Positions 47,116 to 57,797 are shown, counted from the first letter of the stretch. The stretch is 64,000 nt of DNA from Candidatus Aenigmatarchaeota archaeon (GCA_018920365.1 JAHLMM010000001.1:68449-132448); one strand, 5' to 3'. Program-made: numbers and translations. The notes: a model not told the origin generated them from the sequence alone.

Positions 47116-48864
47116 ATGACAGAATTTAGTTGGAAAATAGGTGGAGAAGCTGGTTATGGAATAATGACATCTGGCCTTATTTTTGGTAAGGCTTTTGTCA
47201 AAGGTGGTCTTTTTGCATTTGACACAAACGAATATCCATCATTAATTAGAGGGGGTCACAACACTTATACTGTAAGGGTTTCTGATGAACCCATTTTCTC
47301 TCATTCAAAAAAAATAGATATACTAGTCGCATTAACAAAATTGGCTGTAGATAAGCACAAAGATGAAATAACAGAAAACGGTTTTATAATTTTTGATCAA
47401 AGTGTATTTAGCATAAATGATGACGAGATAAGAGATGATATTAAGCTTTTACCATTGCCATTGACAGAAATAGCTACAAAAATAGGCGGTCAAGCAATAA
47501 TGAGGAATAATGTTGCTATAGGCGCATCTTTTGGATTAATTGATTACAATTTTGAAAATCTGGTTGATGTAATAAAAGGTATATTTGGCGGCAAAAAAGG
47601 TGAAGAAGTTGCAAAAACAAATATTGATGTTGCAAGAGAAGGATATAATTATGTTTTAAAGAACTTTGGAAATTTGGCAAAGTCCATCAAGATGACTGTA
47701 AAAAAACCAATAAAAAGAATGTATATAACTGGGAATGAAGCAATTTCTCTTGGTGCTATAAAAGCTGGTTGTAAATTCTATTCTGCTTATCCAATGACAC
47801 CTGCTTCTTCTATTTTACATTTTCTTTCGTCAAAAGAAAACGATTATAATATAGTTGTGAAACAAACAGAAGATGAAATTGCAGCGATACATATGGCAAT
47901 AGGCGCTAGCTTTGCAGGAGTTAGATCAATGACTGGAACTTCTGGTGGTGGTTTTTCATTAATGACAGAAGCTTTAGGGCTTGCTGCTTTGACAGAAACT
48001 CCACTTGTAGTTGTTTTAGCACAAAGACCAGGACCATCTACTGGGATGCCGACACACACAGAGCAAGGTGATTTAAAATTTGTTATAAATGCGTCAAACG
48101 GCGAGTTTCCAAGAGTTGTTGTTGCACCTGGCGATGTGAACGAATGTTTTTATGAAACTTTTAATGCTTTTAATATTGCTGAAAAATATCAAATTCCTGT
48201 AATAATTTTAACTGACAAATTTTTAGCAGAAGCACATTCAACCAATGATTTTTTTGTCACAAAACATTTGAAAATAGATAGAGGTTTGCTTTTGACTGAC
48301 GAAAAGGCTAAAGAGATAAAAGATTATAAAAGATATGAAAATACTGCTACTGGTATATCTCACAGGTCAATACCATCTCAGACTGCAATATTCAAAGCAG
48401 CGACAGACGAGCATGACGAATATGGAAGATTATCTGAAGAGCAAAGCGATAGGATAATTCAAATGGATAAAAGATTTAGAAAATTAAAAGTTATCGAGTC
48501 AGAGATTGATGGTGTAAAAATTTATGGAGATGAAGACGCTGATATAAATATAATAAGTTGGGGTTCAACAAAAGGTCCTATATTAGAAGCTATGAAAATT
48601 TTTGCAGAAAAAGGAATCAAAGTTAGGTTTATTCAAGTTTTATATTTAATGCCGTTCCCAACAAGCAAAATAAAAATTCTGCTTGAAAATAATAAAAACA
48701 AAATAATAGTTGAAAATAATAAAACAGCACAATTGGCAAGTTTGATTAAAGAGCATACAGGAATTGATGTTGATTATAAAATATTGAAATATGATGGAAG
48801 GCCATTTTCACCTGAAGATATTTATGAAAAAATTGATGAGGTGTTAACATTTGCCAAGCTTTGA
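47116..48864 (+). CDS. korA: 2-oxoacid:ferredoxin oxidoreductase, fused gamma-alpha subunit
   Basis: GGEAGYGIMTSGL gamma domain; SAYPMTPASSILHFL alpha domain. Confidence 0.9.
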   Translation: MTEFSWKIGGEAGYGIMTSGLIFGKAFVKGGLFAFDTNEYPSLIRGGHNTYTVRVSDEPIFSHSKKIDILVALTKLAVDKHKDEITENGFIIFDQSVFSINDDEIRDDIKLLPLPLTEIATKIGGQAIMRNNVAIGASFGLIDYNFENLVDVIKGIFGGKKGEEVAKTNIDVAREGYNYVLKNFGNLAKSIKMTVKKPIKRMYITGNEAISLGAIKAGCKFYSAYPMTPASSILHFLSSKENDYNIVVKQTEDEIAAIHMAIGASFAGVRSMTGTSGGGFSLMTEALGLAALTETPLVVVLAQRPGPSTGMPTHTEQGDLKFVINASNGEFPRVVVAPGDVNECFYETFNAFNIAEKYQIPVIILTDKFLAEAHSTNDFFVTKHLKIDRGLLLTDEKAKEIKDYKRYENTATGISHRSIPSQTAIFKAATDEHDEYGRLSEEQSDRIIQMDKRFRKLKVIESEIDGVKIYGDEDADINIISWGSTKGPILEAMKIFAEKGIKVRFIQVLYLMPFPTSKIKILLENNKNKIIVENNKTAQLASLIKEHTGIDVDYKILKYDGRPFSPEDIYEKIDEVLTFAKL

Positions 48865-49708
48865 GGAGTTGACAACAAAAGAAAGACCAACATGGTGCCC
48901 AGGTTGTGGTGACTGGGGAATTTTAACTGCATTGAAAAAGGCTTTAGTGGAGATAAATGCTGATCCTACAAAGACAGTAGTAGTAGCTGGTATAGGTTGT
49001 TCTGGTCATTTACCGCAGTGGATAAACACTTTTGGTTTTCACTCTTTGCATGGTAGAGCATTACCTGTAGCTCAAGCAATTAAACTTGCAAATCATGAAT
49101 TAAATGTAATCGCTGTTGGCGGTGACGGTGATGGTTACGGCATAGGCATGGGTCATTTTATACATGCCATGAGAAGAAATGTTAATGTCAAATATATAGT
49201 ACATGATAATCAGATTTATGGTTTAACAACAGGGCAGGCATCGCCAACAAGTGAAAAAGGATTCAAAACAAAATCAACACCGCATGGCCTCATAGAAGAA
49301 CCAGTTAATCCTGTTGCATTGGCATTAGCTGCTGATTGCTCTTTTGTTGCAAGAGGTTTTGCAGGAGATGTTCCTCATCTTGTCAAGTTAATCACTCAAG
49401 CAATAAATCATAAAGGTTTTGCTTTGATAGATGTTTTGCAGCCTTGTGTTACTTTTAATTATCTTAACACATTCGAATATTTTTATAGAAGGGTTTATAA
49501 ATTGGAAGAAACTGATTATGACATTAGTAATAAAGAGGCTGCCTTTCAAAAAGCTTTTGAATGGGGTGAAAAAATTCCAATAGGTGTTTTTTATAAAAAA
49601 GAAAGAAAAACATATGAAGATGAATTACCACAAATATCAAAAGAACCTCTAGTCAGGCAGAAAATCGATAACATAGACATATCTCAGCTTATTGAGGAAT
49701 TTTGTTGA
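48851..49708 (+). CDS. korB: 2-oxoacid:ferredoxin oxidoreductase beta subunit (TPP)
   Basis: TWCPGCGDWGIL, GIGCSGHLPQW, GGDGDGYGIGMGHFIHAMRRN. Confidence 0.92.
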   Translation: MPSFEELTTKERPTWCPGCGDWGILTALKKALVEINADPTKTVVVAGIGCSGHLPQWINTFGFHSLHGRALPVAQAIKLANHELNVIAVGGDGDGYGIGMGHFIHAMRRNVNVKYIVHDNQIYGLTTGQASPTSEKGFKTKSTPHGLIEEPVNPVALALAADCSFVARGFAGDVPHLVKLITQAINHKGFALIDVLQPCVTFNYLNTFEYFYRRVYKLEETDYDISNKEAAFQKAFEWGEKIPIGVFYKKERKTYEDELPQISKEPLVRQKIDNIDISQLIEEFC

Positions 49709-49718
49709 GGTGAAATAT

Positions 49719-49976
49719 ATGGGGAAATATAAAATAGTTTATGAAAGAGATGTTTGCATAGGTGCTGCTTCGTGTGTTGCAGTTGCACCTTTGGTTTGGG
49801 AATTGGATAAGGAAAATAAAGCAGTATTAAAAGGTGGGCAAAAAACAAACGATCCGAATATATTTGAAAAAGAAATAGATGAAAAGGATTTGCAAGTAAA
49901 TCTGGATGCAGCAAGAGCATGTCCAGTAAATGCAATACACATAATAGAAAAGGAAACTGGAAAAAAACTTGTTTAA
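49719..49976 (+). CDS. ferredoxin, predicted [3Fe-4S]
   Basis: MGKYKIVYERDVCIGAASCVAVAP...ARACPVNAIHII; follows korB. Confidence 0.88.
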   Translation: MGKYKIVYERDVCIGAASCVAVAPLVWELDKENKAVLKGGQKTNDPNIFEKEIDEKDLQVNLDAARACPVNAIHIIEKETGKKLV

Positions 49977-50365
49977 TTTTTCAATTTTTTGCACACTTCA
50001 TCCATGTCAGAATTTTTTACAGATGTAATAGTTTTTCCATTAAAAATTAGATTGACACAATCTTCCTCTCTTAAAACAACAAACTCTTTAATTTTTTCAC
50101 ATGATTCTATTTTTCCCTCTTCATTAAAAACAAATGTACAGTCCATATCTTTGATGTTTGTAAAACTGTCAATATTTTCACAAAATTCAGTACTTGTCAT
50201 TTCTGACAGAAAATAGCTATCATTTTCATCTTTAGCGCATAAAATAGATGAATATATAGGTGTCAATAGGTTTTTTGCTTCTATTGAAAAAAGACTAACA
50301 ACATAAGTATAAGATAGTAGTAAAACTATCAATAATGCCAAAAATACCCAAAATGACTTTTCCAT
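49973..50365 (-). CDS. hypothetical membrane-anchored protein
   Basis: N-terminal TM, exported Cys-containing domain. Confidence 0.55.
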   Translation of the reverse strand: MEKSFWVFLALLIVLLLSYTYVVSLFSIEAKNLLTPIYSSILCAKDENDSYFLSEMTSTEFCENIDSFTNIKDMDCTFVFNEEGKIESCEKIKEFVVLREEDCVNLIFNGKTITSVKNSDMDEVCKKLKN

Positions 50366-50402
50366 ATTAATTAATTTATATTAACAAGTTAATAATATTT
50401 AC

Positions 50403-51209
50403 ATGGGCGCCTTTGAAGCTATGGAAAAGAACATACCGATGATAATAAAAAATCCGAGGATTGTTGTTGCTTCTGCATTGAACTTAATTCCAGGTCTAAT
50501 GGTAATGATATTATTTTTATTGGCATGGAAAGATTTTAATCAGAAATATAGTTTCAAAGATATTATAACAAATGCCTTTAAATCAAACGACTTTAACGAA
50601 TTTTATAAATCTTTAAGTGGCATTGATTTGCTTTCATTTTTATCACCATATATATTTGGTTTTATCGGTATAATGATCGTGATGTTTTTGATAGATATTT
50701 TTCTTAACATTTTTTATACAGAAGCAGGAAGACAATACATGTCTGGTAAAATAAACATGGATAAATGTGTTTCTTTTTCTATAAAAATGTTGCCTAGAGC
50801 GTTTTTAGCTTATTTTTTAGCGTTTATTGTTTTAGTTGGCTTTTCAATTTTTTCATTACTTCTCATGACTTTACCAATAATTAATTTCATCGCAATAATT
50901 CTTTTTATTGCATTCATTGTTTTTTACATTTTTACTATTTTTATGATACCGCCGTTTGTAATTGAAACCAAAGCAAACGGGTTTGATCTAATAAAAAAAT
51001 CTTTTGAATTTTCATTAAAGAATTTTGGTTGGATATTGCTTTCGTTTTTAATTTTTTGGTTTGCCCAAATAACTTTGACATCATCTTTAGAGTTAATACC
51101 AATTATAGGATATTTTATATTGTTGATAACAGAATTGTTTTTGACAACTTGGATAAAATCAATGCCAATATTTTTGTATTATGACATTCTAAAGAAGCAA
51201 GCAATTTAA
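50403..51209 (+). CDS. hypothetical polytopic membrane protein
   Basis: Multi-TM; glycerophosphodiester phosphodiesterase membrane domain-like. Confidence 0.7.
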   Translation: MGAFEAMEKNIPMIIKNPRIVVASALNLIPGLMVMILFLLAWKDFNQKYSFKDIITNAFKSNDFNEFYKSLSGIDLLSFLSPYIFGFIGIMIVMFLIDIFLNIFYTEAGRQYMSGKINMDKCVSFSIKMLPRAFLAYFLAFIVLVGFSIFSLLLMTLPIINFIAIILFIAFIVFYIFTIFMIPPFVIETKANGFDLIKKSFEFSLKNFGWILLSFLIFWFAQITLTSSLELIPIIGYFILLITELFLTTWIKSMPIFLYYDILKKQAI

Positions 51210-51231
51210 ATGTAAAAATTAATTAACTTTT

Positions 51232-51822
51232 ATGGTAAATCATGAAAAATTAAATCTTTTTGATAAAATTATTGCTGTTTTTTCAAAACCAAATGATTTT
51301 TTTGCATATGTTAAAAATGAAATAGGTATAGGTAGTGCATTCGTTTATTTTGCTGTTTTATCACTTTTTTCAACATTTGTAGATTATATCTTAAATATAC
51401 TTTTTGGCGAATCGCCAATTTTTGTGTTAGTTATTTCATATGGTCTTGGTTTAGCGCTGATTTTTGTTGCTTCATTTGTGTTTCATATTTTTTTGAAAAT
51501 ATTTGATGGAAAATCAAATTATGAAGGTACATTCAAAGCTTATGCATATTCAATTACACCATCTCTTTTGTTTGGATGGATTCCGTATATAAAAATGGTA
51601 GCACTTTTATATTCAATTTATCTTGGAGTAAAAGGATTTTCAATAATTCATGAAATAAGCATGGTGAAATCGTTCTTTGCTTTTATTATGCCTATAATAC
51701 TTTTGATAATAATGTTAATTGTTGCTTATATAATAGGTATTAGTTATCTTACTAGCATTAATCCTTATCTTAGCAATGATTTGACTGAGACAACAGGAAT
51801 GGCTACTAGAATTTTCAAATAG
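51232..51822 (+). CDS. Yip1-domain membrane protein
   Basis: FSKPNDFFAYVKNE and five-TM pattern. Confidence 0.7.
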   Translation: MVNHEKLNLFDKIIAVFSKPNDFFAYVKNEIGIGSAFVYFAVLSLFSTFVDYILNILFGESPIFVLVISYGLGLALIFVASFVFHIFLKIFDGKSNYEGTFKAYAYSITPSLLFGWIPYIKMVALLYSIYLGVKGFSIIHEISMVKSFFAFIMPIILLIIMLIVAYIIGISYLTSINPYLSNDLTETTGMATRIFK

Positions 51823-52396
51823 CTTTGTTTTTTATTTCTATTTCTAACACTCCATTTCTGAATGTTTTGTTGACAACTGAATTTGCTGGTATTGGTATTA
51901 ATTTGAAGTAAGTTTTGTCTTTGGCAAATGCCTTCACTTCAATGCTTTGCTCAAACTGCTTTATTTCTATCTGATCTTCTGATTTTATATCGGGAAGGTT
52001 TATTGTTATAATTGTTTTGTCTTTGTTTTTTGACATTTTAGTTTCAGGTTCTTCAGTCTTTTTTGGTTTTCTAAAAGTATTTTTTATGCTTTCACTTAAA
52101 CCCAACTTTCTTTTTATTTCTGGCTCTAAATTCTTATAATCGCCTGAAGTCCTAACTTCTATTCTAGGTTCCATACCAGTACCACTTTGTACTGTTATGT
52201 GTATTTCACCGCCACTCGTCTTTATTCTTGGTTTTTTGAACTCCTTATCTATTCGCTGAAATTCTGTTTCTATTTCATTAAACATTCTTTCAAAAATTCC
52301 GAACTCTCTCACTGGTCGACCGCAATTTGGACAAAAACTCCAGTCATTTTTAAGATTATAACCACAAAAGTTGCACTGCTTCCTTTTCCAAATCAT
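51815..52396 (-). CDS. zinc-ribbon + Hsp20-like domain protein (paralogue of 36350..36850)
   Basis: CNFCGYNLKNDWSFCPNCGR; TIITINLPDIKSEDQIEIKQFEQSIEVKA; YFKLIPIPANS. Confidence 0.75.
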   Translation of the reverse strand: MIWKRKQCNFCGYNLKNDWSFCPNCGRPVREFGIFERMFNEIETEFQRIDKEFKKPRIKTSGGEIHITVQSGTGMEPRIEVRTSGDYKNLEPEIKRKLGLSESIKNTFRKPKKTEEPETKMSKNKDKTIITINLPDIKSEDQIEIKQFEQSIEVKAFAKDKTYFKLIPIPANSVVNKTFRNGVLEIEIKNKAI

Positions 52397-52429
52397 AATT
52401 AAAATTTAAATTTTGTGGTTAAATTTCTT

Positions 52430-52642
52430 TCATATTTTTGATTGAAAAAACAGTAAAATTGCCAAAAGGGTAAGTATAACCAATATTAGACCATATTTGC
52501 TACTGGCCCAACCAAATGGTATTGGTCCTATAAATCCACCGAAGGCATATTCTACTTTAGATGATTTTAATGAAGATATTATGATAATTATCATGCCAAG
52601 AAAAATCAAAGCAAAACCAACAACAAACAAATTATCTTGCAT
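52430..52642 (-). CDS. DUF131 family membrane protein
   Basis: Two TM with FGGFIGPIPFGWASSK motif. Confidence 0.82.
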   Translation of the reverse strand: MQDNLFVVGFALIFLGMIIIIISSLKSSKVEYAFGGFIGPIPFGWASSKYGLILVILTLLAILLFFQSKI

Positions 52643-52674
52643 AATTATATTTTAATTGAATTAATAATTTATTT

Positions 52675-53391
52675 ATGAGATTGTTTTTTGCTTTGGTAAT
52701 ATTTATAATATTAAGTGGTTGTGTAAATAGAGGTGATGAATTGAATCAGGTAAAATTTACTACAGATGATGGTGTTGTTATTTATGCTAATTTTGTTGAA
52801 TCTCAAGAAAAAAATGGAAAAGCTGTAATACTGCTTCATATGTTGAGAACTGATAAAAGCTATTGGACAGTATTTTCAGATGAGCTTAATAAAAACAATT
52901 ATACTACAATAGCAATTGATTTAAGGGGTCACGGAAAAAGTGTTGTAAAAAATGGAAAGGAATACAGGTGGCAGGATTTTACAGAAGATGATTTCAATAA
53001 AATGGTTCTAGATGTAAAAGCTGCAAAATTATTTTTGATAGAAAGAGGTTATGAACCGAAAAATATAGCAATAATCGGCGCTAGTATAGGTGCTAACACG
53101 GCAATAAACTATGCGGCAACAGATGAAGAAATAAGATCAATTGCACTGCTTTCTCCAGGACTTGACTATAGAGGTGTAAAAACAGAAAAATCAATGAGTA
53201 TTTTTGATGGAAATGTGTTCATTGCTTCAAGCAAAGAAGATGAACCGTCTTATTCATCTTGCTTAAAATTAAAAGATTTAGGCAATTCAAGAAAAACTGT
53301 TGTTTTTTATGAAAATGCTGGTCATGGAACTTGGATGTTTCAAAAAACAGATCTAGCTAAAAAACTTCTTGAATGGCTTAATTCTTTGTAA
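52675..53391 (+). CDS. alpha/beta hydrolase lipoprotein
   Basis: LSGC; LLHMLRTDKSYW, DLRGHGKS, GASIGANTA, AGHGTWMF. Confidence 0.88.
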   Translation: MRLFFALVIFIILSGCVNRGDELNQVKFTTDDGVVIYANFVESQEKNGKAVILLHMLRTDKSYWTVFSDELNKNNYTTIAIDLRGHGKSVVKNGKEYRWQDFTEDDFNKMVLDVKAAKLFLIERGYEPKNIAIIGASIGANTAINYAATDEEIRSIALLSPGLDYRGVKTEKSMSIFDGNVFIASSKEDEPSYSSCLKLKDLGNSRKTVVFYENAGHGTWMFQKTDLAKKLLEWLNSL

Positions 53392-54768
53392 AAAAAGTAT
53401 AATACCATCAAATAAATTTTCTTCTTTTTGTTTGTTGACACTATTAATGTTAACATCTACTTTTGTAATATTTTCAGGTTTAATCTCTATTTCCGGTATC
53501 TCTGTTTCATCTTTGTTTATTTCTTTCAAGCAATTTGAAAATATTTCAAAATCTATTGAATAGCAAGGCATAAAATTTGTATTCAGGGCATTCAACAGAA
53601 TCTTATTTGATTCTTTGTAATCTGTCACAGGTCTTTTTATTTCTTTTATTTCTGAATAAGCTTGACTTAATTTTTCAATTCCGTTCTTCATCACAGAATA
53701 TCTTATAATAAGTTCACTGAATGCATATCCAAAATCACGTGTTTCTGCATTTTCAGGATTCCAAATTTCCATAAAAGATTTAGAAGTTGAATAATATTCC
53801 CAAAGTTGTGTTTTGCTTCCTTTGGATTTAATAAAAATCTTGTTGCCATCTTCCTTGAAAATTTTATTATCTCCAAAAAGTTCTGGGTTTTTCAAACCTA
53901 AATGCTTGTTGGATAGATATTCTATATAACTTGACATGCCTTCTTCAAACCATGTTGGGCTCACTTGGTTCCATTTCAAGACTTTGGAATTAAATCCATG
54001 CATTGTTTCATGAAGAATTATACTTGCATTATATTGTCCTTCAGCAATAGACCTTTTTATTAGTATCAAACCACCTCTCATATGAGTTGCTGAACCCCAT
54101 GGTTGTATTTTTGAAGTAAATGTCGAATCATCTAAAACAAAAACAGGAAATCTTTTGTATGGTTTTGGCAACCCTGTTATATTTGGTATAATTGAAAAAG
54201 CATTGTCAGCCGCTGTTATATCTGTACTTCCAAAAAGCAAATAATTTTCGTATTCTCTTCCTGAATAACCATAATAGATGACTATATCAGCTGATCCATT
54301 TCCAACAAACTGTGCAAAATTGTCATCAAAATATTCTGTAAACCCAAAAGAAGCATCACCAGAGATTATTCTATTTGCATATATATTTACTATTGTCTGA
54401 TCATTTTCAAAACCAGATAGGTATAGCTGTATTTTTTTTAATGGTACAAAATCATCGTAAATAGAATTTTTCAGTGTATATTGAATGTTAATAACCCTTT
54501 CATTTGAGTTTAATCTATGTGTTTGGAAAACTATATAGTTGCCTTGTTTTTTATAACTTATGATGCCTACTTCATCTTTTATATAGTCTATTTCATTTTC
54601 TTGTGGTATTTCCCAAGATATTTCAAAAATATCATAACTCTTTGCAGCATCAATTTTTATTGTGGTGTTTACTTTTACAACATCATTATTAACCGTGACA
54701 TTATGGAAAACCAAAGCATTAGATATTGGAATTATTAAAAGTGCGATGAAAAACAAGCTAAATTTCAT
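53353..54768 (-). CDS. exported HExxH (gluzincin-like) peptidase, membrane anchored
   Basis: ASIILHETMHGFNSKV...PTWFEEGMSSYIEY. Confidence 0.8.
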   Translation of the reverse strand: MKFSLFFIALLIIPISNALVFHNVTVNNDVVKVNTTIKIDAAKSYDIFEISWEIPQENEIDYIKDEVGIISYKKQGNYIVFQTHRLNSNERVINIQYTLKNSIYDDFVPLKKIQLYLSGFENDQTIVNIYANRIISGDASFGFTEYFDDNFAQFVGNGSADIVIYYGYSGREYENYLLFGSTDITAADNAFSIIPNITGLPKPYKRFPVFVLDDSTFTSKIQPWGSATHMRGGLILIKRSIAEGQYNASIILHETMHGFNSKVLKWNQVSPTWFEEGMSSYIEYLSNKHLGLKNPELFGDNKIFKEDGNKIFIKSKGSKTQLWEYYSTSKSFMEIWNPENAETRDFGYAFSELIIRYSVMKNGIEKLSQAYSEIKEIKRPVTDYKESNKILLNALNTNFMPCYSIDFEIFSNCLKEINKDETEIPEIEIKPENITKVDVNINSVNKQKEENLFDGIILFLQRIKPFKKFFS

Positions 54769-54796
54769 ATCATTATTTGAATATTTGCTATATAAA

Positions 54797-55432
54797 TTAT
54801 CTACCTTTGACTCCGATCTTTTTGCAATAATATTTTATTTTACAAGCATCACATTTTGGTTTAGTCGGCAAACATATGTTTTGTCCCCAAGTCACAAGAA
54901 GATTGTTGTAATCCTTCCAAAATTTTGGTGGAATCTTTTTTTTCAGTTCAAACTCTGTTTTTTCAGGCGTTTTTGTCTTAACTATGCCTATTCTGTTTGA
55001 AATTCTGTGTACATGAGTATCAACTGCTATTGTATTTTTACCAAAAGCATAAATCAAGACTATGTTTGCAGTTTTTCTTCCAACACCTTTTAATTTTAAA
55101 AGATCATCTATATTATCTGGAACATCACCATTATATTTTTGAATCAATTCTTCTGAGATCTCTTTTATTCTCTTTGCTTTTGTTTTGTAATAGTTGACGT
55201 TTTTAATTGCATTCTCGATTTTATTTAAATCCAATTTTGAGATTTCGTGTGGTGTTGATGCAATAGAAAACAATTTTTCGCTTGCTTTTATTGTTATTTT
55301 GTCTTTTGTCCTTAAGCTCAACAAACATGATATTAAAACTTTGAATGGGGTTGGCTTTGTTAGCTGTTCCATAGCTGGTTTTTCAAATTTTACAGTTTCT
55401 TTCTTTAAAATTTTTATTATCTTGGTTATCAT
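54797..55432 (-). CDS. nth: endonuclease III
   Basis: LLKLKGVGRKTANIVL, VDTHVHRISNR, CLPTKPKCDACKIKYYC. Confidence 0.94.
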   Translation of the reverse strand: MITKIIKILKKETVKFEKPAMEQLTKPTPFKVLISCLLSLRTKDKITIKASEKLFSIASTPHEISKLDLNKIENAIKNVNYYKTKAKRIKEISEELIQKYNGDVPDNIDDLLKLKGVGRKTANIVLIYAFGKNTIAVDTHVHRISNRIGIVKTKTPEKTEFELKKKIPPKFWKDYNNLLVTWGQNICLPTKPKCDACKIKYYCKKIGVKGR

Positions 55433-55457
55433 AAAGAATTATTGCAATTTATTATTT

Positions 55458-55973
55458 TTATTCTGAATTGTATATAGCTAGTGCTTGAATGAAAAACGGA
55501 TTTGAAAAAAATGTACGCGGTAGGCATTGCACGTTCATTTCTCTTTCTTTCATAGCATATAATCCTCCAATAAATGGTGTAAATTTATCTCTATATTCTT
55601 GATTCATTCTAAGCTTTCTTATTTGCGGAAATTTTTCTTCAAGAATTCTTCTGAGTTTTTGATATTCACCCATGTTATTAATAACTATTGACTCTAAATA
55701 CCCTCTTATAAAAGCATCAGTATCTGAATTAACATGTAAATACATTATTAACCAAAGCGTTTCTTTTCCATATCTTATAGTCAAGTATGTGCCAAGTTTT
55801 GTCCAAATCTCTGACTCATTAACAAAATTTTCAACACCTTCAGATGTCCCAAAAAAATCTATATACAACTCTACTAAAGCTTTTGTCATATCGTTTACAA
55901 AACCTAAATCTGAAAATGAATGGTGTCTTTTTTTTAACCTCAAGCCAATAGTCGGAAAATAAATATCATTCAT
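55458..55973 (-). CDS. hypothetical protein
   Basis: 171 aa ORF. Confidence 0.6.
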   Translation of the reverse strand: MNDIYFPTIGLRLKKRHHSFSDLGFVNDMTKALVELYIDFFGTSEGVENFVNESEIWTKLGTYLTIRYGKETLWLIMYLHVNSDTDAFIRGYLESIVINNMGEYQKLRRILEEKFPQIRKLRMNQEYRDKFTPFIGGLYAMKEREMNVQCLPRTFFSNPFFIQALAIYNSE

Positions 55974-56025
55974 AAATAAAATTTATATAAAAAGCTTTAA
56001 ATGCTATTTCATTAAAAACAAATAC

Positions 56026-56673
56026 TTGAAAAATATATTATTTAATATGAAAAAATTTGAATTTCTAGCTTCATTGATAATAATATTCACATTCTTGATT
56101 ACAATATATTTTTATACATATATCCCTGACATAATAGAAAGCCATTGGGATTTGAACGGAAATGTTAACGGATATATGAAAAAGGCGTCTGGATTACTGC
56201 TAATACCAATAATTATGATTTTTTCAACTATGATGTTTTTCACCCTACCAAAAATTGACCCGTTAAAAGAAAATATTAAAAAATTCAGAAATTACTATTA
56301 TTGGTTTATTATAATATTTTGCTTGTTTATGCTCATCATTCAATTACATTTAATCTTATGGAATGTTGGTTTTAAAATCAATCCCAAAATTATAATTTCC
56401 TTTTGTTGCTCTGCTTTGTTTTTTTATGTTGGAATACTTTTGGGCAAAACAAAAAGAAATTGGTTTATAGGTATAAGGACTCCTTGGACATTAAGCAGCG
56501 ATTATGTGTGGGAAAAGACAAACAAACTAGGAGGGATGATTTTCAAAATGCTTTCAATTTTATGTCTAATTTCAATTTTATTTGAAGAATACTATATTTT
56601 GTTTGTACCTATCATAATTTCAGCAATATTTCTAGTAATATATTCTTATTTTGTTTACAAAAAATCAAAATAA
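56026..56673 (+). CDS. SdpI/DUF1648 family membrane protein
   Basis: IPDIIESHWDLNGNVNGYMKK, GKTKRNWFIGIRTPWTLSS. Confidence 0.9.
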   Translation: MKNILFNMKKFEFLASLIIIFTFLITIYFYTYIPDIIESHWDLNGNVNGYMKKASGLLLIPIIMIFSTMMFFTLPKIDPLKENIKKFRNYYYWFIIIFCLFMLIIQLHLILWNVGFKINPKIIISFCCSALFFYVGILLGKTKRNWFIGIRTPWTLSSDYVWEKTNKLGGMIFKMLSILCLISILFEEYYILFVPIIISAIFLVIYSYFVYKKSK

Positions 56674-56674
56674 C

Positions 56675-57766
56675 TCATTTCTCTAGAACCCATATTTCTC
56701 TCTTTGTTTTATGTCTCTCTTCAGCATCCACAATAGATTTGTGATTTGGCAATAATTCAATAATTTTGAATTTTGTTTTTTTGCATAAATCTTCCATATT
56801 TATTCTTGCTGTTTTTCCTTCTTTTACAACAAAAAGCGGTGTTATCATGCAAATTTTTGCTCTATCTTTCATTACTTTGTGAGCTTCTGATAAAAAAGAT
56901 TCAAACAATTTTGTTACATCATTTAATATTTTTTCTGCTTGATGTATTGATGGATTTGATTTTAACGGCTGTCCTAAATAAGGCTCTGTTACTATGACAT
57001 CTATACTATCTCTATTCAAGTAATTGCTAAGCTTGGTTGCGTCACCTTCAATCAGATTAAATTTTTCAAAACCTAACCAATTGAGATTTATCTTTGCATC
57101 ATCTAAACACTTTTTATTTTTATCTAAACCATAAACATCCATACTTGAAATCAAAGCTTCTTGCAATATAGTTCCTATGCCACAAAATGGATCAAGCAAT
57201 TTTTGCCCTGGCAAAGCAACTAGATTTATCATTATTCTTGCCAATCTAGGTGGTATTGAATATATTGGTCTTTGTCTTGGTCTCTCAACATCCCTTTTTT
57301 TGAATGCAAAGGGGTTGTGAACTTGAACAGTCTTGTAAAATTTTGAATCAAATGAAATTATTTCAACTCCATTTTTCTTCAAAATTTTTAAAACCTCGAA
57401 ATGTTTCAAATCAGTATGCCCATGAAATTTTGGAGATGAAAAAATAGCTTTGATTTTTTGCTTTTTTAAATCATTGAGTATATGTTTTTTGACATTTTTA
57501 TACTCTGAGTTTGATTTTGGATACACGCTTAAGCCTATTTTAATTTTTTCATAATTGTGTAATTCATCAAGATTTAACGGAACTGCTATCTTGATAGTTC
57601 CACCAAGCTCGTCAATAATATTTCCGATATTTCTGTCAGTTTTCACTTCAAGAATATTTTCAAACTCTTTAATGAATTCAAAGTTTATTTTTCTGTTTTT
57701 AAAGTAATGATAAATCTCCGCCTTTGATAAAACTGGATTCTTGCCTAAAACAAAAAGATAATTCAT
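56675..57766 (-). CDS. TRM11/Trm-G10-type tRNA methyltransferase
   Basis: RPIYSIPPRLARIMINLVALPGQKLLDPFCGIGTILQEAL, VIVTEPYLG. Confidence 0.85.
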   Translation of the reverse strand: MNYLFVLGKNPVLSKAEIYHYFKNRKINFEFIKEFENILEVKTDRNIGNIIDELGGTIKIAVPLNLDELHNYEKIKIGLSVYPKSNSEYKNVKKHILNDLKKQKIKAIFSSPKFHGHTDLKHFEVLKILKKNGVEIISFDSKFYKTVQVHNPFAFKKRDVERPRQRPIYSIPPRLARIMINLVALPGQKLLDPFCGIGTILQEALISSMDVYGLDKNKKCLDDAKINLNWLGFEKFNLIEGDATKLSNYLNRDSIDVIVTEPYLGQPLKSNPSIHQAEKILNDVTKLFESFLSEAHKVMKDRAKICMITPLFVVKEGKTARINMEDLCKKTKFKIIELLPNHKSIVDAEERHKTKREIWVLEK

Positions 57767-57797
57767 GATAATAATTCATACAAAACATATTTATTGG

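Noticed and set aside
56675-57766. Motif IV reads TEPY rather than DPPY in the TRM11-like methyltransferase
   Set aside because: I recall similar TEPY variants in related family members; not enough to call it unusual without an alignment.
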